DNA of 6,461 nucleotides from Actinomycetota bacterium (GTDB lineage: Bacteria > Actinomycetota > Coriobacteriia > Coriobacteriales > RUG844). Location: positions 1 to 6,461 of the forward strand of contig JAAXUU010000087.1 in the NCBI GenBank assembly GCA_013335845.1. The letters are read 5' to 3'. The notes below the pieces were generated by a model. The model saw nothing but the letters and a program-made list of their open reading frames with translations, was not told the origin of the DNA and did no database searches. The position numbers and the translations under genes are program-made. This document shows, piece after piece, positions 1-5,998 of the stretch. Position 1 is the stretch's first letter. Each line of letters begins with the position of its first letter.

Positions 1-1
1 T

Positions 2-19
2 CGTGTGCTCTTCAGATCT
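2..19 (+). other. Probable residual Illumina TruSeq read-2 adapter at the contig edge
   Basis: The 18 bases CGTGTGCTCTTCAGATCT match the 3' end of the TruSeq read-2 adapter (CGTGTGCTCTTCCGATCT) at 17 of 18 positions. The only difference is A for C at position 14. The match lies at the very edge of the window and ends where an adapter would join insert DNA. It is therefore best read as untrimmed adapter carried into the assembly, not as genomic sequence. The codons here (including the GTG at 5) continue the PKD reading frame only by chance. The genome proper probably begins at about base 20. Confidence 0.82.
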
Positions 20-1159
20 TTCTCCTTGAGCCATGCATACTCGCAGCAAGGAGCTTTCACGGTGACGGTATCGGTAAGCGATGGCACAGCGACGGGTAGC
101 GACACGCTTCTGGTGACGGTCAGTGCAGATAACGTCGCGCCGATAGCCGGGTCGATCACGCCGAACCCGAGCACCTCGGTCAACGTGGGTACCACGCTAT
201 CGATCAGTGTTCCGTTCACGGACGCCAACCAGGCCGACACGCACACCGCGACTGTGGTGTGGGGCGACGGAACCCAATCGGAAATGACTGTATCGGAGGT
301 AAGCGGTACCGCAGTGGCGAGCCACGTCTACTCCGTCAAGGGTCGGTATACTGTGAGCGTCACTCTTATGGACCAAGGTGGGTTGAGTGACACAGCGACC
401 CTCGGAATCCAAGTCAAACCGGCCACTGCGGTCAACCAAGCACCGGTAGCGGTCCTGTCCGGTCCTTACGCTGCCATGGTTAACACCGATCTCACGGTGG
501 ACGGCAGCACCTCAAACGACCCGAATAACGATAGACCTTTGACGTTCGAATGGGACACCGATTACGACAGCACAACGTTCTCACCGGATTTCTTCGGCGA
601 GGAGCTATCGATGGTGACTGTCAATTATGACACCCCAGGTACCTACACGGTTGCCATGCGTGTGACAGACCCTCTAGGGATGTCGAGCTCGATCGTCACC
701 ACGACGGTTACAGTATCGGTTGATCCGCCCAATGTCGCCCCAATGATCGGACCTTTCTTGGGTCCGTTCGTAAGAACACAGGAAGGAATGGCGGTTACAA
801 TCAGCATACCGTACACCGACGCGAACCCCGATGACATCCACACTGCGACTATCGACTGGGGTGATGGGACCCTCACTGAGGCGGCAACAATCTTGGATGG
901 CATGGTTTCCGGCACACACACCTACTCGACCAAGGGTAAGTACATGGTGACGGTCCTGGTCAGCGACGGTGACCTGAGTGGCAGTGCAACAGGCAAGGTG
1001 CAGGTGGTTCCGGCGCCCCAGAACGCCCCGACCACGTTGGAGACACAACAGTCAGAAAGTGCGCCTGTTGAGTCGCAGCTAGTGCCTGAAGAGCCTGAAC
1101 CGGCTATAGAACCCGAGATTCCGGGAGTAATCGATACCGAGGAAAGTGACTTAGAATAG
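20..1159 (+). CDS. PKD-repeat surface or secreted protein, C-terminal fragment
   Basis: The 3' end of a larger gene; its start is not in the window. The GTG at 5 lies in adapter-like sequence and is not a credible start. About 379 genuine residues remain. They hold the tail of one PKD (immunoglobulin-like beta-sandwich) domain and three further domains. Counting from base 5, these cover roughly residues 6-40, 45-137, 145-238 and 243-336. Core motifs are WGDGT at 86-90 and 285-289, WDTDYD at 183-188, and H-x-Y-S-x-x-G-x-[YF]-x-V strands at 10-20, 107-117 and 305-315. A 45-residue tail rich in Pro and Glu follows and ends in a TAG stop. The tail has no LPxTG sorting motif, no hydrophobic anchor and no SLH or choline-binding repeat. 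PKD arrays usually act as extracellular spacers or binding modules in adhesins and carbohydrate- or protein-degrading enzymes. The catalytic or binding part would lie upstream, so the specific role is unknown. Confidence 0.85.
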   Translation, partial: FSLSHAYSQQGAFTVTVSVSDGTATGSDTLLVTVSADNVAPIAGSITPNPSTSVNVGTTLSISVPFTDANQADTHTATVVWGDGTQSEMTVSEVSGTAVASHVYSVKGRYTVSVTLMDQGGLSDTATLGIQVKPATAVNQAPVAVLSGPYAAMVNTDLTVDGSTSNDPNNDRPLTFEWDTDYDSTTFSPDFFGEELSMVTVNYDTPGTYTVAMRVTDPLGMSSSIVTTTVTVSVDPPNVAPMIGPFLGPFVRTQEGMAVTISIPYTDANPDDIHTATIDWGDGTLTEAATILDGMVSGTHTYSTKGKYMVTVLVSDGDLSGSATGKVQVVPAPQNAPTTLETQQSESAPVESQLVPEEPEPAIEPEIPGVIDTEESDLE

Positions 1160-1201
1160 GCATGATTCTAGAGATGTCGATGGATATCGAAGTGATACAA
1201 A

Positions 1202-1231
1202 CCGCAGGCCAGACAAACGTCTGGCCTGCGG
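1202..1231. terminator. Perfect 13-bp hairpin between convergent genes, likely bidirectional terminator
   Basis: CCGCAGGCCAGAC (1202-1214) and its exact reverse complement (1219-1231) enclose a 4-base AAAC loop. The hairpin lies 42 bases after the PKD stop codon and 34 bases beyond the stop of the convergent radical SAM gene. The plus strand has no T-run after the stem. On the minus strand the stem is followed by TTTGTATC, a weak T-tract. It fits best as a terminator for the minus-strand operon. It may also stop or stabilise the PKD transcript. Confidence 0.72.
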
Positions 1232-1265
1232 CATGAAGTGAGAAGCCGTACTGAGCTTGATGCCC

Positions 1266-2168
1266 TCAAACAGCAACCGGCTCGACACTGAACGTTATCT
1301 GCGAGAAGTCATCACTGGCGGCGAGGTAGGTGGCAAGGTCGCTCGTGTTGGTGCTGATGGCACCATCCATGCGCGTCTTTGCTCCCAATCCGAACGCGAG
1401 TGTCTCCATACCGGAGGCGCGACCCAAGGTGTAGCGGTCTTCGTACCCCGGCTTCGCGAAGCGCAGGGGTGCGTACTCCGCAAACCCGTAGGACGTGAGC
1501 ACTTCCCGGGCGCTTGCGAGCTGGGTGTCGATCTCTGTTTCTGAGACGACAGAATCTCCTTCGCATCGCTGTACGATCAGATGCGACATGCGCCCTCGTG
1601 CCGCATCGTTGACGGAGCGCCTGAAGTCGATATCCCTCACGCCTTCATACCCCACGGCAAGCACGAGCCCTAGGGTGTCGTTCGTATAGGAATGCAGGAA
1701 ATGGTCGCAGATGACGGGGAAGTCACCCAAGCTGTCGCGCTTGTTCAATTTGAAATAGCTTACAGGGTCAAGCGACATCATCTCGAAATCGTAGCGGGTC
1801 ACACCAGCGCGCTTGAAGAAAGGCATCGAAGCTCCGCTTATATTGCAGATAGCTGCGCGCATCGTGATGGGAGCGTCTTCGGCAACGGTATAGTGCTGCC
1901 GGATCAGGCGCATCGTGTCGCTCACGTCCTGTCCCGTTGCGTTCGACGCGATACCTCCGCCCAGGTGTATGGCCGTGACTTCGCAGTCCGAGAACTGCTC
2001 GGCATTGACGAGAATCTCCTTCTGCAGCGCTTCCATGTACGCGTGCATCCGCTTGGTGTCCCAGCCTTCGATAGCATCGCGCGTACAGAAATCGCACTTC
2101 TTCACACAGAATGGAATGGCGAGTTTCATAAGTATGGGGCGTTTCGCCCCGCTATTTCCATCTATCAT
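1266..2168 (-). CDS. HemN/HemW-like radical SAM protein, divergent
   Basis: A 300-residue protein with the radical SAM 4Fe-4S motif CxxxCxxC (C21, C25, C28 in CVKKCDFC), preceded by IPF as in coproporphyrinogen dehydrogenase-type enzymes. A glycine-rich SAM-binding GGG follows at 70-72, then a SLD segment (about 132-134) at the place of the family's SFD/SFN. A HemN_C-like end has YAPLRFAKPGYEDRY, AFGLGAKTRMDG and NTSDLATYL. Family members bind SAM and start radical chemistry in the cytoplasm; HemN decarboxylates coproporphyrinogen III and HemW binds and transfers heme. Here the YxHIPFC opening is reduced to LAIPFC, and the HNxxYW heme motif of HemW is replaced by YTLGRASG. The protein is also shorter than HemW (about 380 residues). 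It is therefore neither a standard HemN nor a standard HemW, and its substrate is unknown. The frame is open upstream to an ATG at 2288. The ATG at 2168 is chosen because of its strong ribosome binding site. The gene lies 146 bases downstream of the flavoprotein on the same strand and may share its transcript. Confidence 0.85.
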   Translation of the reverse strand: MIDGNSGAKRPILMKLAIPFCVKKCDFCTRDAIEGWDTKRMHAYMEALQKEILVNAEQFSDCEVTAIHLGGGIASNATGQDVSDTMRLIRQHYTVAEDAPITMRAAICNISGASMPFFKRAGVTRYDFEMMSLDPVSYFKLNKRDSLGDFPVICDHFLHSYTNDTLGLVLAVGYEGVRDIDFRRSVNDAARGRMSHLIVQRCEGDSVVSETEIDTQLASAREVLTSYGFAEYAPLRFAKPGYEDRYTLGRASGMETLAFGLGAKTRMDGAISTNTSDLATYLAASDDFSQITFSVEPVAV

Positions 2169-2172
2169 CTGG

Positions 2173-2181
2173 TTCCTCCCC
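2173..2181 (-). promoter_or_regulatory. Shine-Dalgarno site that fixes the radical SAM start
   Basis: On the minus strand GGGGAGGAA precedes the ATG at 2168, with 6 bases between the GGAGG core (2175-2179) and the start codon. This is close to an ideal site. It favours a 300-residue product over the longer reading that begins at 2288. The extra 40 residues of that longer reading do not resemble the radical SAM family. Confidence 0.82.
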
Positions 2182-2223
2182 GAAAGTACTTCCCGTGCAA
2201 ATGGTTCTCCGAACGAGTCGCAC

Positions 2224-2264
2224 CAAGGTCCGGCCGCCCTATTCTGGCAGACGACCGGTCCTTG
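2224..2264. repeat. Imperfect inverted repeat between the flavoprotein and radical SAM genes
   Basis: CAAGGTCCGG (2224-2233) and CCGGTCCTTG (2255-2264) pair with one mismatch around a 21-base loop. They lie in the 146-base gap (2169-2314) between two same-strand genes. No T-run follows on the minus strand. It could be a processing or stabilising structure, or a weak attenuator, but the long loop makes it uncertain. I see no other clear element in this gap. Confidence 0.3.
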
Positions 2265-2314
2265 CTGATTCATGGCACGCTGGAGCACCTACTGTAGCAG
2301 GCGTCTACTTGCAA

Positions 2315-4255
2315 TTACATGAGGTCGTTCGCAGCGCATTCACCGGCGACATAACCGGTGGTCAAAGCATAGGCGCAGCTGTTGCCGGCCGTCGGTGTAG
2401 CGTACTGGATGCCGTAGCGGTTACCGCAGGTGTTGCCTGCTGCATAGAGGCCGGGGATGACGGACTTGTCGCCTTTGGTGCAACGATAGTAGTCGTCGGT
2501 GTTCACACCGGAGAGCATGACCAAGCCGTTGAACGGGATTCCACCGGTCGTGCCGAAGTTGGCGAAGAACGGAGCGGTGGTGATGGGGAACAGGTTCTGC
2601 GGATCGCAGCCCCAGTCCTCGTCTCGACCTGCTGCACACAACTCGTTGTAGCGCGCGACTTCGGCGAGGAAATTAGTCTTAGTCTCGCCCGTGTATCCGA
2701 CGAGATCTGCGAGTTCGTCGAGTGTCTCGGCGGCATACACGGTCGATGATTCATTGCCGAAACGGGCGAAGGAGCGTACGGGGAATCCGTCGGCGCCGGT
2801 CTTGTAGGCAGCCATATTGGCGCGGACTACTTCAACCATGTAGTCGGCGCTGCGGTCCATCGTCTCGTGTCCGTAGCCCTGATAACTCAGGTACGACTCC
2901 CAGTTGGCATCCGTTACGTTCACGAGCAATTGACCTGCTGGGAACGTGTCCAAATACCCGTTGCTGCCGAATTTGCACATCGACTCGTTCATGATGCGCT
3001 TGCCCTGAGGTCCGAAGCAGGGCCATGCACCACCGAAAGCGAAGCCGGGCGCGCCGTTGATACCGATGGACATACCGGCACGTGGGCCGCCTTCCATCGT
3101 TCCGCCTGTCCACATGATCATACGTATACCGGAACCGTCGCGTCCCATGCCGCCGAGTGTGGTGGGGTCGGTGCGGTCGTTGCCGTATGCCCAAGTGAGG
3201 CTGCGCATGCTGTCTGAAAGGTCGAGGCGCATGTCGGCGTTTCCACCGTAACCACCGGCTGCGACGATAACCGCCTTGGCGTTGATCTGCTGATAAGCGC
3301 CATCGATGTCCTTGAAGATAGCGCCGGTTACGGCGCCGTCTGCATCTTGGACGAGTTTGACTGCCTGGTATCCCCACTTCATCTGACCGCCGAGTTCCTC
3401 GATGGCACTGTGGAGCGAGCGGATGACGAAGGGCCACATGTTGATGTTGGTATCGGCATCGCGCCATTGTGTCATACCGCGGAACGACTTCTGACCGGCG
3501 CATTCGCCCGAGAAATTGTCATTGCCCTTGTAGTTCGAGGTCTTGGCATAGTTGACGGTGTAGTCAGCGGGGATGTACTTCTCCACCATCCAATCGAGCA
3601 TCTCGCCGGAACGGAACGCGTAGTCGCGAACGATTTTCCAGTTACAGTGGCCAAGAGCCTTGCGGACATATTCGTTCATGATGTCGAGAGGGTCGATCTC
3701 CGGGGTACCTTTGTCCAAGAAGAGTTTGGAGTTGTAGCACGCCATGTCGCACGCGTACTCGTCGTACTCGTCGTAAGTCTGGGATTCGGCGAGAAAGACG
3801 GTTTTGCCCATCTCCTGTGCGCGAAGGGCGGCGGTGGAACCGGCATTACCGGCACCGATAACCAAGATGTCGCACTCTTCCGTACCGGCAGGTTCGCCAA
3901 GATCGGGTGCGGTGCCGAGCCATGCAGGTACGTTCAACATGAAGTCGGCGGGGGTGATACCCAGAGGAGCGCCACCGGGAGCGAACTGGAGTTTGCCGTC
4001 ACCCTTCATCGTGATGAATTCCTCGGGAGTGGTTGGAGCGACTACGCCCTCGGTCTGATTGCGTCCGGTTGTCGCAAACTGCGACATCACATCGTATGTG
4101 CCACCCGCAACCACGGTCGTCTCCGCGGCACTCGACTCGGTCCCGTTCGAAGAAGCACATCCCCCCAGTGCCCCAAGAGCGGCGACGCTCATGCTACCGG
4201 CTGCTGCACCCTTCAAAAAATCTCGACGCGACAGGCCTTTCGTTTCCTTACTCAT
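2315..4255 (-). CDS. Tat-exported FAD-dependent reductase, fumarate reductase flavoprotein-like
   Basis: A 646-residue flavoprotein of the FAD_binding_2 (fumarate reductase/urocanate reductase/ketosteroid dehydrogenase) family. The N-terminus has a twin-arginine signal, SRRDFLKG at 9-16, an Ala/Gly-rich hydrophobic stretch and a lipobox-like LGGC ending at C33. It is thus probably exported folded and perhaps lipid-anchored. The Rossmann FAD motif DILVIGAGNAGSTAALRA spans 129-146, with an acidic ribose-binding E157. AKAVIVAAGGYGGN (327-339) and PGLYAAGNTCGNRYG (601-615) are later FAD-contact segments, and GNSCAYALTTGYVAGE closes the fold. There is no CxxCH heme site, so electrons must come from a separate partner. 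The fumarate-specific HHTMGG and ANRLGGNA contexts are replaced by NFGTTGG (567-572) and ATPTAGNS, so fumarate is an unlikely substrate. Related Eggerthellaceae enzymes reduce diverse organic acceptors; which one applies here cannot be read. AAAGGGG lies 5 bases before the ATG. The gene is divergent from the LuxR gene, its likely regulator. Confidence 0.92.
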   Translation of the reverse strand: MSKETKGLSRRDFLKGAAAGSMSVAALGALGGCASSNGTESSAAETTVVAGGTYDVMSQFATTGRNQTEGVVAPTTPEEFITMKGDGKLQFAPGGAPLGITPADFMLNVPAWLGTAPDLGEPAGTEECDILVIGAGNAGSTAALRAQEMGKTVFLAESQTYDEYDEYACDMACYNSKLFLDKGTPEIDPLDIMNEYVRKALGHCNWKIVRDYAFRSGEMLDWMVEKYIPADYTVNYAKTSNYKGNDNFSGECAGQKSFRGMTQWRDADTNINMWPFVIRSLHSAIEELGGQMKWGYQAVKLVQDADGAVTGAIFKDIDGAYQQINAKAVIVAAGGYGGNADMRLDLSDSMRSLTWAYGNDRTDPTTLGGMGRDGSGIRMIMWTGGTMEGGPRAGMSIGINGAPGFAFGGAWPCFGPQGKRIMNESMCKFGSNGYLDTFPAGQLLVNVTDANWESYLSYQGYGHETMDRSADYMVEVVRANMAAYKTGADGFPVRSFARFGNESSTVYAAETLDELADLVGYTGETKTNFLAEVARYNELCAAGRDEDWGCDPQNLFPITTAPFFANFGTTGGIPFNGLVMLSGVNTDDYYRCTKGDKSVIPGLYAAGNTCGNRYGIQYATPTAGNSCAYALTTGYVAGECAANDLM

Positions 4256-4325
4256 GTAAACCCCTTTCGTTAGTGCGGCTCCGGATTACGAGTTGTTTGT
4301 CCCGTGCCGCATTACAAGGTTTTGC

Positions 4326-4345
4326 GGGTTGCCCCTTTGCAACCC
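4326..4345 (-). repeat. Hairpin upstream of the reductase gene, possibly in its 5' leader
   Basis: GGGTTGC (4326-4332) and its exact complement GCAACCC (4339-4345) enclose a 6-base loop. The hairpin lies 71 bases upstream of the reductase start codon. If transcription starts beyond it, it would form near the 5' end of the leader. It could then stabilise the mRNA or act as an attenuator, but no T-run follows. If transcription starts closer to the gene, it could be a protein binding site instead. Confidence 0.45.
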
Positions 4346-4402
4346 TGAGGATAAACTAAGCACTTGAAGGGGAAGTCGCCATCACTAGAACTGATGATTC
4401 GC

Positions 4403-4419
4403 GGATATTTCGAATATCC
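4403..4419. promoter_or_regulatory. Palindromic operator candidate for the LuxR-type regulator
   Basis: GGATATT and AATATCC form perfect 7-bp arms around a TCG spacer. Flanking bases extend the symmetry with gaps: GATT at 4396-4399 pairs with AATC at 4424-4427. The site sits 70 bases upstream of the luxR start and 148 bases upstream of the reductase start. LuxR-type HTH proteins commonly bind dyads of this size as dimers. It is the best operator candidate in the gap. Binding by the neighbouring regulator is inferred. Confidence 0.5.
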
Positions 4420-4445
4420 TCGCAATCCGTGATGCGCGGTTATGA

Positions 4446-4475
4446 AGAACGACCTATTTGAGAACGACCTATTTG
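4446..4475 (+). repeat. Perfect 15-bp tandem duplication just upstream of luxR
   Basis: AGAACGACCTATTTG occurs twice back to back (4446-4460 and 4461-4475). The copies end 13 bases before the luxR ATG, and the ribosome binding site (AAAGG at 4476-4480) abuts the second copy. A 15-bp unit is about one and a half helical turns. It may be a recent slippage duplication that shifts the distance between promoter and start codon, or a pair of direct binding sites. Confidence 0.85.
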
Positions 4476-4488
4476 AAAGGCAGTACAT

Positions 4489-5952
4489 ATGACGTTTACC
4501 GTTGGCAAGCAAGCTGCCATTGAATTCAACCCGATGCTTCTGGGCTTGGGAGTGGTCCTCGCGGCTTTTCAGGGTGCCATCCATTATTGCTCGTCGTTTG
4601 CCGATGTCATCGCATTCGAATCCTACTATCTCTTCGTGACCTGCACATTCGTGGGTATGGCACTTGCATGCGCGCTCATCAGCATGGTTGCCGTGAACGC
4701 CTTGAAGAACAATTCCACCGAGAATATATTGAAAAGCAAGACTGGGCTCTGGGGTGTCGCGTTTGTATGCGCGCTCGTAGGGGTATTCTCGTTGTTTGGA
4801 GCGGCCAATTGGGCTTTCGTCCTACCCTTACTCGCGGTGGGCGGCTTGTTCTTCGGAGCGGGATTGACGTATATCGGGATCGAGTGGGGAAGGGTCTATG
4901 CGGAACTCACTCCCAAGACCGCCCTGTTCCACAGCGCCGTTTCTTTGATGGTCTCGTCGGTACTGTATTTCTCGGGATCGTACATCGCCACCATCGCACC
5001 TGCTTTGGCCTTCGTTGCGATGGAACTTATCATAGGCGCTGTACTATTGCTTGTGCTTCCTGTGCGCGAAACGAAGAAGGCTCCGACGGATGAGCAGCCG
5101 GCAACTCCAAGGCAATTGGGAGGAACCGCTGTCCACATGCTTTGGAAGCCACTTATCGGGGCGATGATCACTGCTTTCATATTCGGATTGGTGTGGGATC
5201 CTGTGGCTTCTGAAGTCGTTTCGACACGCGCGTCGATGTGGTACAGCTGGGGCTTGTTACTCGGTCCGCTGATCGCGTCGATTCTCGTCATCGCCTTGCT
5301 GCTGCGTAAGCCGAAGACGTTCACGCAGCATGTATTCGTCCAAGTCTTCCTGCCTGTTGCAGTGGCACTGCTACTGGCGTTGCCGGTGGTCGATTTTGAG
5401 AATGCGGTGCTCAAGACGCTGCTCGAAGTGATTCAGCAAGCAAGTTTCGCGATAATCGCGATCGCTACTTGGACTTCACTATCGGATGCTGTGCGCACCA
5501 CGGGACTCTCGTCGAGGATCATTTTCGCTGTTAGCTTCGCGCTCTGCGCGGTAGCGATGTTCGTCGGCATGGTGATGATCTCGTTCATCGGGACTGGCGG
5601 GAAGGCGCTCTGTCTTGTGCTCCTGACCGCGTACCTGGTGCTGATCGTCTTGTCTTTCGTGCGGAGTGAATTGTTGCAGAAGGAGAGCCGCGCTTTTGAA
5701 CGGAACATCTTCGAGAAATACCTGCGGAACCGCTGTGCTGCGCTGGCTGAAGAATACGGACTTTCCCCGCGTGAGAAGGAAGTGCTTTTCTATATGAGCA
5801 GGGGCTACAGCCATGTTTATATCGCGAAGGAGCTCTACGTTTCCGAGAACACCGTGCGCACCCATGTGCGCCACATCTATTCGAAACTCCACGTCTCTTC
5901 CCGAGAAGGCTTGCTCGCCCTCATCGATGCAGGTGAGAAGCTAGGGCGATAG
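4489..5952 (+). CDS. Membrane-bound LuxR-family transcriptional regulator (12 TM segments plus C-terminal HTH)
   Basis: A 487-residue regulator. The first 390 residues form about 12 hydrophobic segments, near 17-33, 48-68, 87-106, 108-130, 145-167, 170-190, 219-238, 252-271, 281-300, 312-330, 343-366 and 374-392. A charged break at 192-210 splits them into two sets of six, an MFS-like layout. A charged linker (393-422) leads to a complete LuxR/GerE helix-turn-helix at 424-487, with LSPREKEVL at 425-433 and the recognition region SENTVRTHVRHIYSKL at 452-467. There is no receiver or kinase domain, so the membrane part itself probably senses the signal while the HTH binds DNA in the cytoplasm. 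This architecture is typical of Eggerthellaceae and commonly sits next to flavoprotein reductase genes. Here it diverges from one, so local control of that gene is the likely role. AAAGG lies 8 bases before the ATG at 4489. The ligand is unknown. Confidence 0.93.
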   Translation: MTFTVGKQAAIEFNPMLLGLGVVLAAFQGAIHYCSSFADVIAFESYYLFVTCTFVGMALACALISMVAVNALKNNSTENILKSKTGLWGVAFVCALVGVFSLFGAANWAFVLPLLAVGGLFFGAGLTYIGIEWGRVYAELTPKTALFHSAVSLMVSSVLYFSGSYIATIAPALAFVAMELIIGAVLLLVLPVRETKKAPTDEQPATPRQLGGTAVHMLWKPLIGAMITAFIFGLVWDPVASEVVSTRASMWYSWGLLLGPLIASILVIALLLRKPKTFTQHVFVQVFLPVAVALLLALPVVDFENAVLKTLLEVIQQASFAIIAIATWTSLSDAVRTTGLSSRIIFAVSFALCAVAMFVGMVMISFIGTGGKALCLVLLTAYLVLIVLSFVRSELLQKESRAFERNIFEKYLRNRCAALAEEYGLSPREKEVLFYMSRGYSHVYIAKELYVSENTVRTHVRHIYSKLHVSSREGLLALIDAGEKLGR

Positions 5953-5998
5953 GGCTAGCTTTGCTTCATTGCTGTCAATTAAAGTGAATATCTGTTCA

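Larger units (their letters stand above)
4256..4488. promoter_or_regulatory. Divergent promoter region shared by the reductase and luxR genes
   Basis: This 233-base gap separates two genes that start in opposite directions, so it must hold the promoters of both. It is visibly more AT-rich near the luxR side than the coding DNA. It holds three structured elements listed separately: a hairpin near the reductase side, a palindrome near the middle and a 15-bp tandem repeat beside luxR. I could not find a convincing -35/-10 pair on either strand. TTGAAG at 4364-4369 is a possible -35 for luxR, but the hexamer 17 bases on (AGAACT) is poor. Confidence 0.75.

Noticed and set aside
643..1048. Minus-strand frames opposite the PKD gene
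   Set aside because: The PKD reading explains the sequence fully; the opposite frames have no conserved features.
1692..2749. Plus-strand open frames antisense to the radical SAM and reductase genes
   Set aside because: No recognisable motifs. They overlap strongly supported minus-strand genes with good ribosome binding sites.
2832..3503. Minus-strand 223-codon frame inside the reductase gene
   Set aside because: It is an out-of-frame reading of the same coding strand, very rich in Arg and His, which is typical of a shifted GC-rich frame.
2315..4255. Multiheme cytochrome domain on the reductase
   Set aside because: The protein has many cysteines but no CxxCH heme-attachment motif.
3347..4273. 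Long plus-strand open frame (308 codons) opposite the reductase gene
   Set aside because: It runs antisense to a well-supported Tat flavoprotein with conserved motifs. Its own translation has no recognisable domain. Such frames are common opposite GC-rich genes.
4364..4392. TTGAAG ... AGAACT as the luxR promoter
   Set aside because: The spacing is right (17 bases), but the -10 hexamer is too poor to call without transcript data.
4446..4475. Possible CRISPR-like repeats
   Set aside because: Two copies lie directly adjacent with no spacer and no cas genes, so this is a simple tandem duplication.
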